DNA from: Caryophanales bacterium
GTDB taxonomy: Bacteria; Bacillota; Bacilli; Exiguobacteriales; Exiguobacteriaceae
Direction: 5' to 3'
Length of the DNA stretch: 64,000 nucleotides
NCBI GenBank assembly: GCA_902363455.1
Contig: CABJAC010000003.1
Coordinates: 226,374-290,373, forward strand
Below are positions 38,786 through 48,703 of the stretch, piece after piece. A program made the translations under genes and the position numbers. How positions within the stretch are numbered: position 1 is the stretch's first letter; each line of letters starts with the position of its first letter. Under the pieces are notes generated by a model that saw only the letters and a program-made list of their open reading frames with translations, had not been told where the DNA came from and did not search any database.

Positions 38786-40246
38786 ATGAATCAGTGGACA
38801 CGCGAAGCACGTTACCGCCCGCTTTCCGATCTCGCACCGGAAGTGTATCAACTCATGAAGGAAGAAGTCCGGACATCGCCTTGGCGTTTTTCTTTCCATA
38901 TCCAACCACCAACCGGTTTGTTAAATGATCCAAACGGTTTTGTTTATCATAACGGCACGTATCATCTCTTTTATCAATGGTTCCCTCTTGGACCCGTTCA
39001 CGGGTTAAAGTATTGGTACCACATGACATCAAAAGATTTAGTGCATTGGTTTGATGAAGGAGCCGCATTGATTCCAAACGATGATCCGGATTCACACGGC
39101 GCCTATTCCGGAAGTGGTTTCATCAAAAATGACCAAGTCCATATCATGTACACCGGCAATAAACGGGATGCGGAGTGGAATCGGCATACAAGTCAAATCG
39201 TCGGACACCTTCGTTCGGATGGTCGGATTGAAAAACATCTGCCACCGGCGATTCCGACTGTCCCGGATGGCTATACGGAACATTTCCGGGATCCAAAAGT
39301 ATTTCAACATCAGGATGTGTGGTACTGCATCATCGGTGCTCAGCGTACTGATTTGACAGGTTGTGCAGTGATCTACCAATCAGAAGACGCCGAGCAGTGG
39401 ACACTGATCGGTGAACTGCAGACGGACTATCCCCGCTTTGGTTACATGTGGGAATGCCCGGATTACTTTGAGCTTGAAGGACAGGGTGTATTGCTGTTCA
39501 GTCCGCAAGGGATTGAGCCGAAAGGCGATCACTTTCAAAATATCTTCCAGTCCGGCTACTTCATCGGAAAACCACTCACGCTTCCGGATTTAACGTTCCA
39601 ACATGAGGATTTTGTTGAACTGGATTTTGGATTTGACTTTTATGCACCGCAGACGACGCTCGCAGCTGACGGACGCCGGATTCTTGTTGGTTGGATGGGA
39701 TTACCAGATATTACGTATCCAAGCGATCGTTACAATTGGGCTCATGGTTTGACATTACCCCGCGAATTGACACTTGAAAATCAACACTTGCGCCAACGAC
39801 CGGTCCGTGAACTGACCGCCTTACGAAAAGAAACACTGTATGCGGACGAGTTTGTTTTGGAACATTCTTTTTCACCCGCTCACGCGGAAACGTTTGAACT
39901 GGAACTCTCTCACCTTCAACTTCTTTCAGATACGTTGACATTCAAAATTCGTGTAAGCGATCAGGAAGAAACCGTTCTGCGGTACGAGGCGCAAACCAGA
40001 CGATTTACATTCGACCGGACACATTCTGGAGCCGAAATTCCAGCAACGGATTACGGCACCACCCGCTCCGTTACATTAGTCGAGCCTTTACACGCTTTAC
40101 GTCTGTTCGTCGACCGTTCTTCCGTTGAAGTCTTTTTAAATGATGGTGAAGCGGTTGCTTCCGCTCGGATTTTCCCGAAGTCAACTAGTCAAGATATTAT
40201 CTTGGCGGGTGAAGCAACAGGTCATCTTGCGATTTATACCCTCTGA
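38786..40246 (+). CDS. GH32 sucrose-6-phosphate hydrolase / beta-fructosidase
   Basis: The 486-residue enzyme has all three catalytic residues of family GH32: nucleophile D48 in LLNDPNGF, transition-state stabiliser D169 in FRDPK, and acid/base E223 in WECPDYF. A C-terminal beta-sandwich follows (DRSSVEVFLNDGE). No signal peptide is present, so it is cytoplasmic, which favours sucrose-6-phosphate or sucrose as substrate over extracellular levan. No sucrose PTS gene, fructokinase or regulator is adjacent, which is unusual for this family. AAGGAG precedes the ATG. It follows the diguanylate cyclase by 87 bases. Confidence 0.9.
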   Translation: MNQWTREARYRPLSDLAPEVYQLMKEEVRTSPWRFSFHIQPPTGLLNDPNGFVYHNGTYHLFYQWFPLGPVHGLKYWYHMTSKDLVHWFDEGAALIPNDDPDSHGAYSGSGFIKNDQVHIMYTGNKRDAEWNRHTSQIVGHLRSDGRIEKHLPPAIPTVPDGYTEHFRDPKVFQHQDVWYCIIGAQRTDLTGCAVIYQSEDAEQWTLIGELQTDYPRFGYMWECPDYFELEGQGVLLFSPQGIEPKGDHFQNIFQSGYFIGKPLTLPDLTFQHEDFVELDFGFDFYAPQTTLAADGRRILVGWMGLPDITYPSDRYNWAHGLTLPRELTLENQHLRQRPVRELTALRKETLYADEFVLEHSFSPAHAETFELELSHLQLLSDTLTFKIRVSDQEETVLRYEAQTRRFTFDRTHSGAEIPATDYGTTRSVTLVEPLHALRLFVDRSSVEVFLNDGEAVASARIFPKSTSQDIILAGEATGHLAIYTL

Positions 40247-40253
40247 CAAAGTG

Positions 40254-40300
40254 AAAAGCACATTTCTGTCCAGCTACAAATTGCTGAGGAATGTGCTTTT
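40254..40300 (+). terminator. Terminator of the GH32 gene
   Basis: AAAAGCACATT (40254-40264) pairs with AATGTGCTTTT (40290-40300), followed by further T. The remaining bases to 40412 show nothing identifiable. Confidence 0.8.
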
Positions 40301-40412
40301 TTCAAATGAGACGTTTCCCTTCCGCGAACCAAAAGCAGAAACGAGCCTTCAGCGGGAAAACGAATACATTCCATCTTCACACGTCAAAATAATGGGGTTA
40401 ACCTGACGAGCT

Positions 40413-40907
40413 TCAACCAAACGAGATTTCCTTTTGAAGATCAAATGCCAAGATATGTTGTTCTCCGATTGGACCCATCACTGATTGTAAAGTATCGACA
40501 TAACCGGTTTTAAAATATAACGACTTTGCTGCAATATTTTTTTTATTCACAGCCAAGGTAATCGCAGTCACTTCAGGAAAATGTTTATTCACGAATGCAG
40601 GCAATTGCATCATCGCTTCTTTGGCGTATCCTTGCTGCTGATGTCTTGCATCGATTGAAAATGCCCGTAACAGAACACTTCGTTCATCCGTACGATGTGT
40701 TTTAGGCGGATTCAAATGCAAAATGAAAAAGCCTACGACTTCCGATTCTTTTTTTATGACGACAGGGAATTTATCCGGATTGTTTAACGCTTCCGACACG
40801 ACCTCAGTCGGAAACGTCGTAAACTGGATTTGTTCCTCCGGAAGAATAAACGCGTCGCACTGCTCATAATGTTCATTGGTATACATAAATAATTTGACTT
40901 GAGACAT
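40413..40907 (-). CDS. GNAT-family acetyltransferase
   Basis: The 164-residue protein contains the GNAT acetyl-CoA loop in RAFSIDARHQQQGYAKEAMMQLPAF (pattern QxxGYA) and the downstream AVNKKNIAAKSLYFKTGY block typical of RimI-like N-acetyltransferases. The substrate is unknown. Two starts are possible: ATG at 40940 after GGGGAG, or ATG at 40907 after GGCGGAG; I prefer the second because the protein then starts directly at the domain (SQVKLFMYTNEH). It is a single gene. Confidence 0.8.
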   Translation of the reverse strand: MSQVKLFMYTNEHYEQCDAFILPEEQIQFTTFPTEVVSEALNNPDKFPVVIKKESEVVGFFILHLNPPKTHRTDERSVLLRAFSIDARHQQQGYAKEAMMQLPAFVNKHFPEVTAITLAVNKKNIAAKSLYFKTGYVDTLQSVMGPIGEQHILAFDLQKEISFG

Positions 40908-41134
40908 AATTTCTCCGCCTTCCATTCGTCGAAGAGACATGTTGCTCCCCTTACATCTATTTCCATTTTACATGTTCTAGATGTTTTTAGCCAATGCTTC
41001 CGAACCGTTCAAGTGAAAGGTTATATCTTTACTTATATTCCACTTCTTTTGTAGACTTAATCAATTGTTAGACCGAAAGTGCTAAACTAAGAAAAGAAAA
41101 ATTGAGTTTATAGAGGTAAGAGGTGAACAGAACG

Positions 41135-43309
41135 ATGTCTCCAGACTTTTTTGAACGCATGGAACAAGAAACCGGCACTAGATTGAACGCGGTCCAACGT
41201 CAAGCAATCGAACATGATCAAGGTCCTCTTTTATTACTGGCTGCTCCCGGTTCAGGAAAAACAACGACACTCAACTTTAAAATCGCTTACTTGATTCTTG
41301 AAAAAAAGGTGAATCCACGATCGATTCTAGGATTAACGTTTAGTAAAGCTGCTGCACACGAGATGGCGGAACGTTTTCACGATTGGTTTCATCATTTGAT
41401 TGGAACGACTGCTTCCTTCTCAACCATTCATAGTTTTGCCTTTCAAGTCGTCCGCGATTATGCATCCGCGAATCGCCTTCAATATACAATCATTGAAGGT
41501 ACCATCGAAAAATCAGCAATACATCGTACAGACCAACCCCTGCACAAACGAATGGTGTTGCGTCGTATCTTCCAAGAGATCAACCGAAGTGTCATTACGG
41601 AAGATCAAATGGACGAATTATTACGAATGATCTCTTTCGTCAAAAATCGTTTGTTGTTGCCAAAAGATCTCGAAACATTAAAGACGACCATCAAACAGTT
41701 TCCGGCAATTTACTCTGCTTATGAACAGTTTAAATTACAGGATCCGTCTCACCCGTTGATGGATTTTGATGACATGTTGACGTATGCCAATACCATCCTT
41801 GCCGAGGACGCAACGTTACTTGCTTCATATCAGCGACGCTTCGAATATATTTTGACGGACGAAAGTCAGGATACTTCTTTAGTCCAGCATCAACTTGTCG
41901 AAAAATTAGCGTTGCCCCACAATAATCTTTGTGTCGTCGCCGATGATGATCAAACGCTTTACAGTTGGCGTGGTGCGGATGTATCGAAGATCATTCATTT
42001 CAAGGACACGTATCCTGATGCAACTGTACTGTATATGGAACAAAACTATCGTTCCTCAAAAGAAATTGTCGAAACGGCCAATCGGTTCATCCAACGTAAC
42101 AAAGTGCGTTATCCTAAAAAGATGTATACAGAGAATCCGCCTTCGTGCCCTATCACGGTCGAGACTTTACCGGCTTATGAAGACCAAACGCGCTATGTCA
42201 TTCGTCAATTAGGCGAGGAAACGAACTTTAAAGAAGTGGCGATTTTATACCGTAACAACTCATCATCCATCAACATGATGAATGCACTCGATTTAGCCGG
42301 AATCCCTTTTTATATCAAGGATGTTGATCATAAATTCTTTAGCCATTGGGTTTTAAAGGATGTCTTACATTTCATCGAACTGGCAAACGACCCTTCGAAT
42401 GTTGAAATTTTAGCGCAAATTCATACGAAATTTGCAGGATACATCTCAAAAGTTCAATTACAACGTCTTTATGAACTGCGTAACGGAGAGAATGTATTTG
42501 ATTTACTGATCCAACATGTCGATATGAAGTTTTACCAAAAAAAACAGTTGAAAACGATTAAATCGGTTTTTGCTGCCATGCAAACAGCCCGTCCTGCTGC
42601 GGCTTTAACACTGATCCGAAACGAACTGGGCTATGAAAAAAATCTGAAAAAGATGAGTGACAGCCTTGGATTCAGTATTGATTTTTTACTTGAAATGCTC
42701 AATACAATCGAAAATGTCGCCAGTGACCTGCCGACTGCACTTGCTTTTAAAGAACGGATTTTACACCTCGAAAACTTAATGCGTCAGGCAAAATCCAACA
42801 AACATCAAAATGCTGTCACCTTATCGACCTTTCACAGTGCCAAAGGACTCGAATTTAATCGTGTCTTCATGATTGACTTGATTAACGGCGTCCTTCCATC
42901 ATCGGATAACATTAAGTCCTACAAAGACGGGCAACTTGAAGAGATGGAAGAAGCGGTCCGCCTGTTTTACGTTGGTATGACCCGGGCACGGCATGATCTT
43001 CACCTGTTGTCTTACCGGTATAAGTCAAAACCGGTCGAAGAATCTTTATTCATCACGAATATCCGGCAGATTCTCAATCCGGATCAAAAGGCACAAAAAG
43101 AAGCCCACTATGCTCCGCGTTTGAAGCATAAATCAGCTGGTCCGCTTCTTGCGGTCGAGAAGAATATGCGAATTCGGCATAAATCCTTCGGAGAAGGAAC
43201 AATCGTGCATTTGATGGACGATGTTCTGGAGATTCAGTTTGACAAGGGTATCGATAAACAACTGTCCCTTCAAGTCTGTTCCGAAAATCAGTTGTTAACG
43301 ATTCTTTAA
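41135..43309 (+). CDS. UvrD/PcrA-like ATP-dependent DNA helicase (YjcD type)
   Basis: This 724-residue superfamily 1A helicase has the Q-motif region LNAVQRQAIEHD, Walker A (APGSGKTTT), motif II (LTDESQDTS instead of the usual DEYQD), motif III/IV (VADDDQTLYSWRGAD), motif V (STFHSAKGLEF), and VI (LFYVGMTRARHDL). The C-terminal region RHKSFGEGTIVHL with a short beta-rich tail resembles the Tudor-like domain that ties PcrA to RNA polymerase. It is probably the YjcD homologue, whose role in repair or replication is not well known. A GTG at 41123 is an alternative start. Confidence 0.88.
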   Translation: MSPDFFERMEQETGTRLNAVQRQAIEHDQGPLLLLAAPGSGKTTTLNFKIAYLILEKKVNPRSILGLTFSKAAAHEMAERFHDWFHHLIGTTASFSTIHSFAFQVVRDYASANRLQYTIIEGTIEKSAIHRTDQPLHKRMVLRRIFQEINRSVITEDQMDELLRMISFVKNRLLLPKDLETLKTTIKQFPAIYSAYEQFKLQDPSHPLMDFDDMLTYANTILAEDATLLASYQRRFEYILTDESQDTSLVQHQLVEKLALPHNNLCVVADDDQTLYSWRGADVSKIIHFKDTYPDATVLYMEQNYRSSKEIVETANRFIQRNKVRYPKKMYTENPPSCPITVETLPAYEDQTRYVIRQLGEETNFKEVAILYRNNSSSINMMNALDLAGIPFYIKDVDHKFFSHWVLKDVLHFIELANDPSNVEILAQIHTKFAGYISKVQLQRLYELRNGENVFDLLIQHVDMKFYQKKQLKTIKSVFAAMQTARPAAALTLIRNELGYEKNLKKMSDSLGFSIDFLLEMLNTIENVASDLPTALAFKERILHLENLMRQAKSNKHQNAVTLSTFHSAKGLEFNRVFMIDLINGVLPSSDNIKSYKDGQLEEMEEAVRLFYVGMTRARHDLHLLSYRYKSKPVEESLFITNIRQILNPDQKAQKEAHYAPRLKHKSAGPLLAVEKNMRIRHKSFGEGTIVHLMDDVLEIQFDKGIDKQLSLQVCSENQLLTIL

Positions 43310-43311
43310 AC

Positions 43312-43360
43312 AAAAGACTCATTTTCCACTGGAGTTCGTCCGGTGAAAAATGAGTCTTTT
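43312..43360. terminator. Bidirectional terminator between helicase and mscL
   Basis: AAAAGACTCATTTT (43312-43325) pairs with AAAATGAGTCTTTT (43347-43360), with extra pairing inside. It lies between convergent genes. Confidence 0.85.
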
Positions 43361-43364
43361 TTTA

Positions 43365-43754
43365 TCATGTCATGCGGTTATCATTTTGACGCACCAGTGC
43401 ATCACGGATTTCCGTGAGTAATTTTTCTTCCGTTGTCGGAACCACCACTTCCTCCGGTGTTTCCTCTTTTCGACGAAACGCATTGATACCTTTCACAAAC
43501 AGGAACAATGCAAAGGCAATCAAGATGAATTCGATGCTTGCCTGCAAAAATTGGCCGTACAATAAGTTGGCGTTACCGACCGTGACGGATAACTCCTTGA
43601 CGTTAATCCCGCCGATGATAATACCGATCAACGGCATGAAGATACTGTCGACCAAGGATTTAATGATCCCGCTGAAGGCTGCCCCTAAGATGACACCGAC
43701 TGCCAAATCAATTACATTCCCGCGAAACGCAAACTCCTTAAACGCTTTGAACAA
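43365..43754 (-). CDS. mscL: Large-conductance mechanosensitive channel
   Basis: The 129-residue protein starts FKAFKEFAFRGNVIDLAVGVILGAAF and has two membrane helices, the second FILIAFALFLFVKGIN, with a charged C-terminal bundle LLTEIRDALVRQ. This is MscL over its full length. It opens under membrane tension to release solutes on hypo-osmotic shock. The start codon is TTG at 43754, with GAGGGG eight bases ahead. It follows the HAD phosphatase gene by about 20 bases and may be co-transcribed with it. Confidence 0.95.
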   Translation of the reverse strand: MFKAFKEFAFRGNVIDLAVGVILGAAFSGIIKSLVDSIFMPLIGIIIGGINVKELSVTVGNANLLYGQFLQASIEFILIAFALFLFVKGINAFRRKEETPEEVVVPTTEEKLLTEIRDALVRQNDNRMT

Positions 43755-43774
43755 TGAAACTTACCCCTCTCTTG

Positions 43775-44659
43775 TTACGTCCATGCCCGATCGGCCAATT
43801 GACGAATCGCATATCCGACCCCATGTTCGTCGTTGGTTTTCGTCACTTGATGCGCAATCGCTTTTGCATCTTCATGTCCATTTCCCATCGCAATCGCCAT
43901 TCCGGCGACTTTAAACATCGGCACATCGTTTAAATTGTCCCCGATGACGGCGACTTCTTCGATCGATACCCCAAGATGCTTCGCCAGTGTTTTGACGGCC
44001 GTTCCTTTGTCTGCTCCAAGCGCCATGACTTCGATGTTGTCATGACCGGATGACGTCACATAAATCCCGTCCACTTTTTGTTCGATTTCTTCCCAAATCT
44101 TCTTCATCAAGTCCTGATCAAACGAGAAGGAGATGAACTTAAAGACTTGTCCCGCTTGATTACGAATGAATGAGCGGAATCCATCAATCATCTTGACGTC
44201 TTCATTGACATAATAACGATTGTGGAAGAAGTCGAGCACATCCTTCGCCCGGTCACTTTCCTGACTCATTTCCTTGAGCGAGTCATAAGCAGCATCAATC
44301 GTTGATCCTTGTGCCGTGACGAGACCTTGGTCACAAAACATCTCAAAAAATACTTCGTACTGGCTGATGATGCCATAAATCTGCTGGGCTTGCTCCGATG
44401 TCAGCGTCGTCGCACTTAACTCTTCCCCGTCTGCGGTCAGCACACGTGCACCGTTCGACGCAATGATCGGGCACGTGATTCCTGCCTGATCCGCCAATTC
44501 TTTTGCATTTAAGTAATTTCGTCCTGTTGCAATCGCAAAATCAATGCCCTGTTCTTTTGCCGCTTCAATCGCCGCAATCGTTTCCGGTTCTATTTTCTGT
44601 TTGCTGGATAATACGGTACCATCCATGTCTGAGATCAATAATTTGATTGCTTTTGCCAA
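43775..44659 (-). CDS. Cof-type HAD phosphatase
   Basis: The 294-residue protein has HAD motif I in LLISDMDGTVLSS, motif II in ATGRNY, and motifs III and IV in GADKGTAVKTLAKHLG and AVIGDNLNDVPMF. The IIB cap lies between. Such phosphatases act on sugar phosphates, flavin precursors or similar compounds; the substrate is not known. I chose a TTG at 44659, because AAAGGAG lies nine to ten bases upstream, while the GTG at 44668 would be only one base from it. mscL follows. Confidence 0.82.
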   Translation of the reverse strand: MAKAIKLLISDMDGTVLSSKQKIEPETIAAIEAAKEQGIDFAIATGRNYLNAKELADQAGITCPIIASNGARVLTADGEELSATTLTSEQAQQIYGIISQYEVFFEMFCDQGLVTAQGSTIDAAYDSLKEMSQESDRAKDVLDFFHNRYYVNEDVKMIDGFRSFIRNQAGQVFKFISFSFDQDLMKKIWEEIEQKVDGIYVTSSGHDNIEVMALGADKGTAVKTLAKHLGVSIEEVAVIGDNLNDVPMFKVAGMAIAMGNGHEDAKAIAHQVTKTNDEHGVGYAIRQLADRAWT

Positions 44660-44759
44660 AACGTTCACTCTCCTTTATCTTTTTCAGTTCCACTATACCA
44701 TTTCTCTTCTCAGTTTCCTGTTCTCATCCTTGTTCCTTTACCAAATCCTCCTTCTTCCT

Positions 44760-46226
44760 TTACAAAATCGGAGACAAGAGTCTTGAAATGCTCTCTTTGA
44801 ATTTAATCATCCGGGAGCGCTCTGCATATTTTTCCGCCGTCAACCGCTCACAGACGAGACAATCTTCTTCAAACAACTGTGCTAATTCAGAAGCGACATG
44901 TGGATCATAAACAACCGAATTCATTTCAAAATTTAATCTGAAACTGCGGGCATCGATATTAGTCGTTCCGACGGAGGCGATTGCTTGATCGACGACAATC
45001 GTTTTGGCATGTAAAAACCCGGGTTCATACGTGTAGATCTTTGCCCCGTAATCAATCAGTTCCCCGGCTGCCGCTGTCGTCGCCCAATAGACAAATGGAT
45101 GATCCGGTTTGTTCGGAATCATGATTCTGATTTCGACACCTGACAGTAACGCCATTTTACAGGCATCCATGTAACTGATATCTGGAATAAAATAAGGCGA
45201 CTGGATATAAATCGATTGCTTAGCGGATGAAATCATTTTTATCAGTAGATTCTTGAGATGCTCCGTCTTCGAATCCGGACCTGATGTGACAATTTGCATC
45301 GGCAATTCCTTTTCAATCGAGTGGGCGCTGTAATAAAAAGTATTTTTTTCGGTATAGCTGTCACTCGCCTGATTCCAATCCAAGATAAATCGGTCCAGTT
45401 GATCATGTACGACTTCTCCTTCTAACCGAAAGTGGGTGTCGCGCCAGTATCCAAACTTTTCGTCGATTCCCAAATACTCCGTCCCGACGTTGAAACCGCC
45501 GATATAGCCAATCTTCCCGTCGACGATACACGATTTCCGGTGATTCCGGTTGTTGAGGCGGAAATTGATCAATCCGATCGTCGGTGGGAAAAAAGCGAAT
45601 ACTTCTCCATCATATTTCATTAATTCTTTGAAATCAGACCGTTTTAAATCGCGGGACCCGACGGCATCATAAAGTAAACGGACTTTTATCCCTTCTTGCG
45701 CCTTTTTTGTCAGTGCTGCGATTAGAGCCTGTCCCAAAGAATCTTTTTGAATGATGTAGTATTGAATATTGATTTCGTGCTCCGCATTCAAAATATCGGT
45801 CATCATCCGATTAAATTTTTGTTCCCCGTCTGATAAAATTACGACCTCATTTTTAAAACTGAGTAACGCATCGTTTGATATTAAATTCATTCGGATCAAC
45901 TGGTCGTACCGTACGACAGCGGGATGACGCATCTGTGTCTGCGGATGATTCAGCTCTTCAAGTTGTAATGCCACACGCCGTTTCTGTTCTTGTTTTTCCT
46001 CCTCTTCGACATGATAGAAGTCTGTTTTTTTCAAGAGACGTCCGAAAAATAAGTAGATGAGAAATCCAATGAGCGGCACAAAATACAGAATCAAGACCCA
46101 GGCCCATGTTGCACCGATATCCCGCCGTTCCAAAAAGATGACGGTGACGACGGCCAACAAATTCATGATGATCAATCCATACGCCAAAATGACGAGAAAC
46201 GTGCTTAAAATCTCAAGCAAAGTCAT
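44760..46226 (-). CDS. cls: Cardiolipin synthase
   Basis: The 488-residue membrane protein has two N-terminal helices, the WVLILYFVPLIGFLIYLFFG segment typical of Cls, and two phospholipase D motifs: HRKSCIVDGKIGYIGGFN (His about 229) and HAKTIVVDQAIASVGTTN (His about 406). It joins two phosphatidylglycerols to cardiolipin and glycerol. AAAGGAGG precedes the start; a TTG two codons after the ATG is better spaced and is an alternative. The gene stands alone. Confidence 0.92.
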   Translation of the reverse strand: MTLLEILSTFLVILAYGLIIMNLLAVVTVIFLERRDIGATWAWVLILYFVPLIGFLIYLFFGRLLKKTDFYHVEEEEKQEQKRRVALQLEELNHPQTQMRHPAVVRYDQLIRMNLISNDALLSFKNEVVILSDGEQKFNRMMTDILNAEHEINIQYYIIQKDSLGQALIAALTKKAQEGIKVRLLYDAVGSRDLKRSDFKELMKYDGEVFAFFPPTIGLINFRLNNRNHRKSCIVDGKIGYIGGFNVGTEYLGIDEKFGYWRDTHFRLEGEVVHDQLDRFILDWNQASDSYTEKNTFYYSAHSIEKELPMQIVTSGPDSKTEHLKNLLIKMISSAKQSIYIQSPYFIPDISYMDACKMALLSGVEIRIMIPNKPDHPFVYWATTAAAGELIDYGAKIYTYEPGFLHAKTIVVDQAIASVGTTNIDARSFRLNFEMNSVVYDPHVASELAQLFEEDCLVCERLTAEKYAERSRMIKFKESISRLLSPIL

Positions 46227-46303
46227 CCCCTCCTTTGTGTCTGTCAGGATTTCTTTTCCCCAGTGTATAAGCTATTCCTTGTTTTTGTAGAGATTGAAAC
46301 AAA

Positions 46304-46347
46304 AAAGTGTACGAAACATCATAACACTCCTGATGTTCGTACACTTT
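46304..46347 (-). terminator. Terminator of hemEHY
   Basis: AAAGTGTACGAA (46304-46315) and ACATCA pair with TGATGT and TCGTACACTTT (up to 46347) around a one-base bulge, and a T run follows on the minus strand. Confidence 0.75.
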
Positions 46348-46362
46348 ATGAAAACCTGAAAG

Positions 46363-47781
46363 TCAGTTGACCGACTCGTCAGCATGTGATTGTTCCAGTG
46401 CAATCGACTCAATCATCGTTTTTGCACTGGCGACACAGTCTGGCAATCCTACTCCGTCATAGGCAAGCCCTGCGAGATAGATGCCTGGATACTGTACCAA
46501 TACTCCCTCCCGGACACGTTGAATCCGTTCGGCGTGACCGACGGTGTAAGCAGGAAGACCATCCACCAACCGGCTGATGATGACCTGCTTCGGTTCTAAT
46601 GTCCGACCGCAGATTTTTTCTAAATCCTGCAATACGGCTTGACGCAATACATCGTCCGACTCATGGACAAGATGATCATTGCCCGGTCGACCGATAAACG
46701 CACGGAGGACCGTGTGATCCGGTGCCGAATGATTCCATTTTTGATCAATCGCCGTACAGGCCGTGATCGAATACGGTGCCCGCCGATTGACGACAAAACC
46801 TGTTCCTTCAATCGGTAACGACTCTTGTTGATCAAAAATCATCGTGACCGTCGCCGTCGAATGGGTCGTCAACTGCTCAAGCTCCGGCAAGTGAGCATCC
46901 GGCAACAGTTGGACAACTTGAGGATGTGGAATCGTCAGGAGGACATAGTCCGCGTACTCTGGACCATGGTCCGTTTTCAGCCGGTATCGTCCGTCTTCAC
47001 GTGAAATCTCAAGTAACGGTGTCTCAAGACGGACTTCTGAACGTTCCAACATCTCTTCCAATCGTTCAATCAACGATTCGAGCCCTGTTTCGAGCGATAA
47101 AAACTGCCCGGTCGCTTTGATCGTTGTTTGTGGACCTTGCGGCAATTGATCGAGCGGACGCATCAAACGCATGCCTTCAAACAATGAACCGGCTTTTTGT
47201 TCGTTCGCGACGAATTGAGGATACGTCGCAAACGTACTCATCTGATCGATGTTGCCGGCATAAATACCGGACAGTAACGGTTCAATCAGTTTTTCAACTA
47301 ATGCATCCCCAAGCCGCGGACGTAAATACTCCCCAAGCGGAATGTCCTGTTCCGGAATCCTTAACTCGTCAGACGGATGCAACAATAAGTCAGCGACTTC
47401 CTGTTTTTCCTGTTCTGTCAGTAACGTCGTTTCTCGGAACAGATCTAGATCCGTCGGAATCCCCATGACGGCACCTTTTGGAATCGGATGAAGACCGCCC
47501 GTATCAAGGATAAACGCTTGGGACGTGTTATTTCGGACCAATTTTTCACCAAGTCCGATTGCTTCAATCAAATCCGTCAAGATGTGTTTTCGGGCGACGT
47601 AAGAATCCGGTCCGCGTTCAATCGTAAAACCATTTTCTCGATACGTCGCGACCTTCCCACCAAGGCGTTCTCCGGCTTCGAGCAATGTGATATTCAAATC
47701 AGGAAAAGTACGTTCTGCGTAATAGGCAGCGGCAAGACCCGTAATACCACCGCCGACGATGACGAGACGTTTACTTGACAT
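46363..47781 (-). CDS. hemY: Coproporphyrinogen/protoporphyrinogen oxidase HemY
   Basis: This 472-residue flavoprotein has the FAD motif [15 protein letters not shown], the [23 protein letters not shown] block, and the C-terminal [20 protein letters not shown], all characteristic of Firmicute HemY (CgoX). In Gram-positive bacteria it oxidises coproporphyrinogen III to coproporphyrin III in the coproporphyrin-dependent haem route. It is last in the operon and overlaps hemH by 11 bases. Length and motifs are normal. Confidence 0.93.
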   Translation of the reverse strand: MSSKRLVIVGGGITGLAAAYYAERTFPDLNITLLEAGERLGGKVATYRENGFTIERGPDSYVARKHILTDLIEAIGLGEKLVRNNTSQAFILDTGGLHPIPKGAVMGIPTDLDLFRETTLLTEQEKQEVADLLLHPSDELRIPEQDIPLGEYLRPRLGDALVEKLIEPLLSGIYAGNIDQMSTFATYPQFVANEQKAGSLFEGMRLMRPLDQLPQGPQTTIKATGQFLSLETGLESLIERLEEMLERSEVRLETPLLEISREDGRYRLKTDHGPEYADYVLLTIPHPQVVQLLPDAHLPELEQLTTHSTATVTMIFDQQESLPIEGTGFVVNRRAPYSITACTAIDQKWNHSAPDHTVLRAFIGRPGNDHLVHESDDVLRQAVLQDLEKICGRTLEPKQVIISRLVDGLPAYTVGHAERIQRVREGVLVQYPGIYLAGLAYDGVGLPDCVASAKTMIESIALEQSHADESVN

Positions 47782-48703
47782 AACTGCCGACCTGTTTCGA
47801 AACAGCCTCGGTGACTGCTTTCATAAAGGCAGGATCTGCGTTCGGCATGACCGGACGCGCGTAATGAATGCCCAGTTCGTCACAGACGACTTTACACTCG
47901 TAATCATTGTCGAACAAAACTTCCAAGTGATCCGCGACGAATCCGACAGGAACGTAGACGAATGCTTCGTATCCTTCCGCTTCATAGACGTCACGCGTCA
48001 AGTCTTGCACATCTGGGCCGAGCCAAGGTTCTGGCGTTTGTCCGGCTGACTGCCAGCCTGTGATCATATGTTGGACACCGGCACGTGCCGCAATCAAGTC
48101 TGCTGTTTCTTTTAATTGTTCCGGGTACGGATCACCGTTTGCGATGATTTTTTCCGGCAGGCTGTGTGCGGAGACGACCAAGACTGCTTTTTCTTCCGGT
48201 ACAGGTAACGCATCAAATGTTTTCCGGATTTCTTTGCCCCACCAGTCGATGAACGCTTCTTCTTTGTACCACGATTCTACAGAAGCCAAATGAATGCCGT
48301 GTTTATCCGCCACTTCTTTCGCACGACCGTTGTATGAACGGATACTAAACGTTGAGTAGTGCGGTGCCAGTACGACTGTGACGGCTTCCGTAATCCCGTC
48401 TTTTGCCATTTGTTCGACAGCATCTTCGACGAATGGTTCGATATGCTTCAGACCAAGATACAGTTTGAATTCGATTTCGCCTGCATATTTTTCTGTCAGT
48501 TGACGATGCAGTTCTTCCGCTTGATCAATCGTGACTTGCGCAAGTGGTGAGACACCACCGATTGCTTCATACCGTTCTGTCAGTTCAGCCAATGCTTCTG
48601 GAGACGGTTTCCGTCCACGGCGGATATGTGTGTAATAACGCTCGATGTCTTCCGGTTTGTAAGGCGTACCATACGCCATGACGAGTAATCCTAATGTTTT
48701 CAT
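47771..48703 (-). CDS. hemH: Coproporphyrin ferrochelatase
   Basis: The 310-residue protein starts [27 protein letters not shown] and has the catalytic region [12 protein letters not shown] with the conserved histidine and [18 protein letters not shown], typical of Firmicute HemH (CpfC). It inserts iron into coproporphyrin III. Its start overlaps the end of hemE by four bases, and its end overlaps hemY by 11. AGGTAG precedes the ATG. The operon order hemE-hemH-hemY is the same as in Bacillus. Confidence 0.95.
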   Translation of the reverse strand: MKTLGLLVMAYGTPYKPEDIERYYTHIRRGRKPSPEALAELTERYEAIGGVSPLAQVTIDQAEELHRQLTEKYAGEIEFKLYLGLKHIEPFVEDAVEQMAKDGITEAVTVVLAPHYSTFSIRSYNGRAKEVADKHGIHLASVESWYKEEAFIDWWGKEIRKTFDALPVPEEKAVLVVSAHSLPEKIIANGDPYPEQLKETADLIAARAGVQHMITGWQSAGQTPEPWLGPDVQDLTRDVYEAEGYEAFVYVPVGFVADHLEVLFDNDYECKVVCDELGIHYARPVMPNADPAFMKAVTEAVSKQVGSYVK

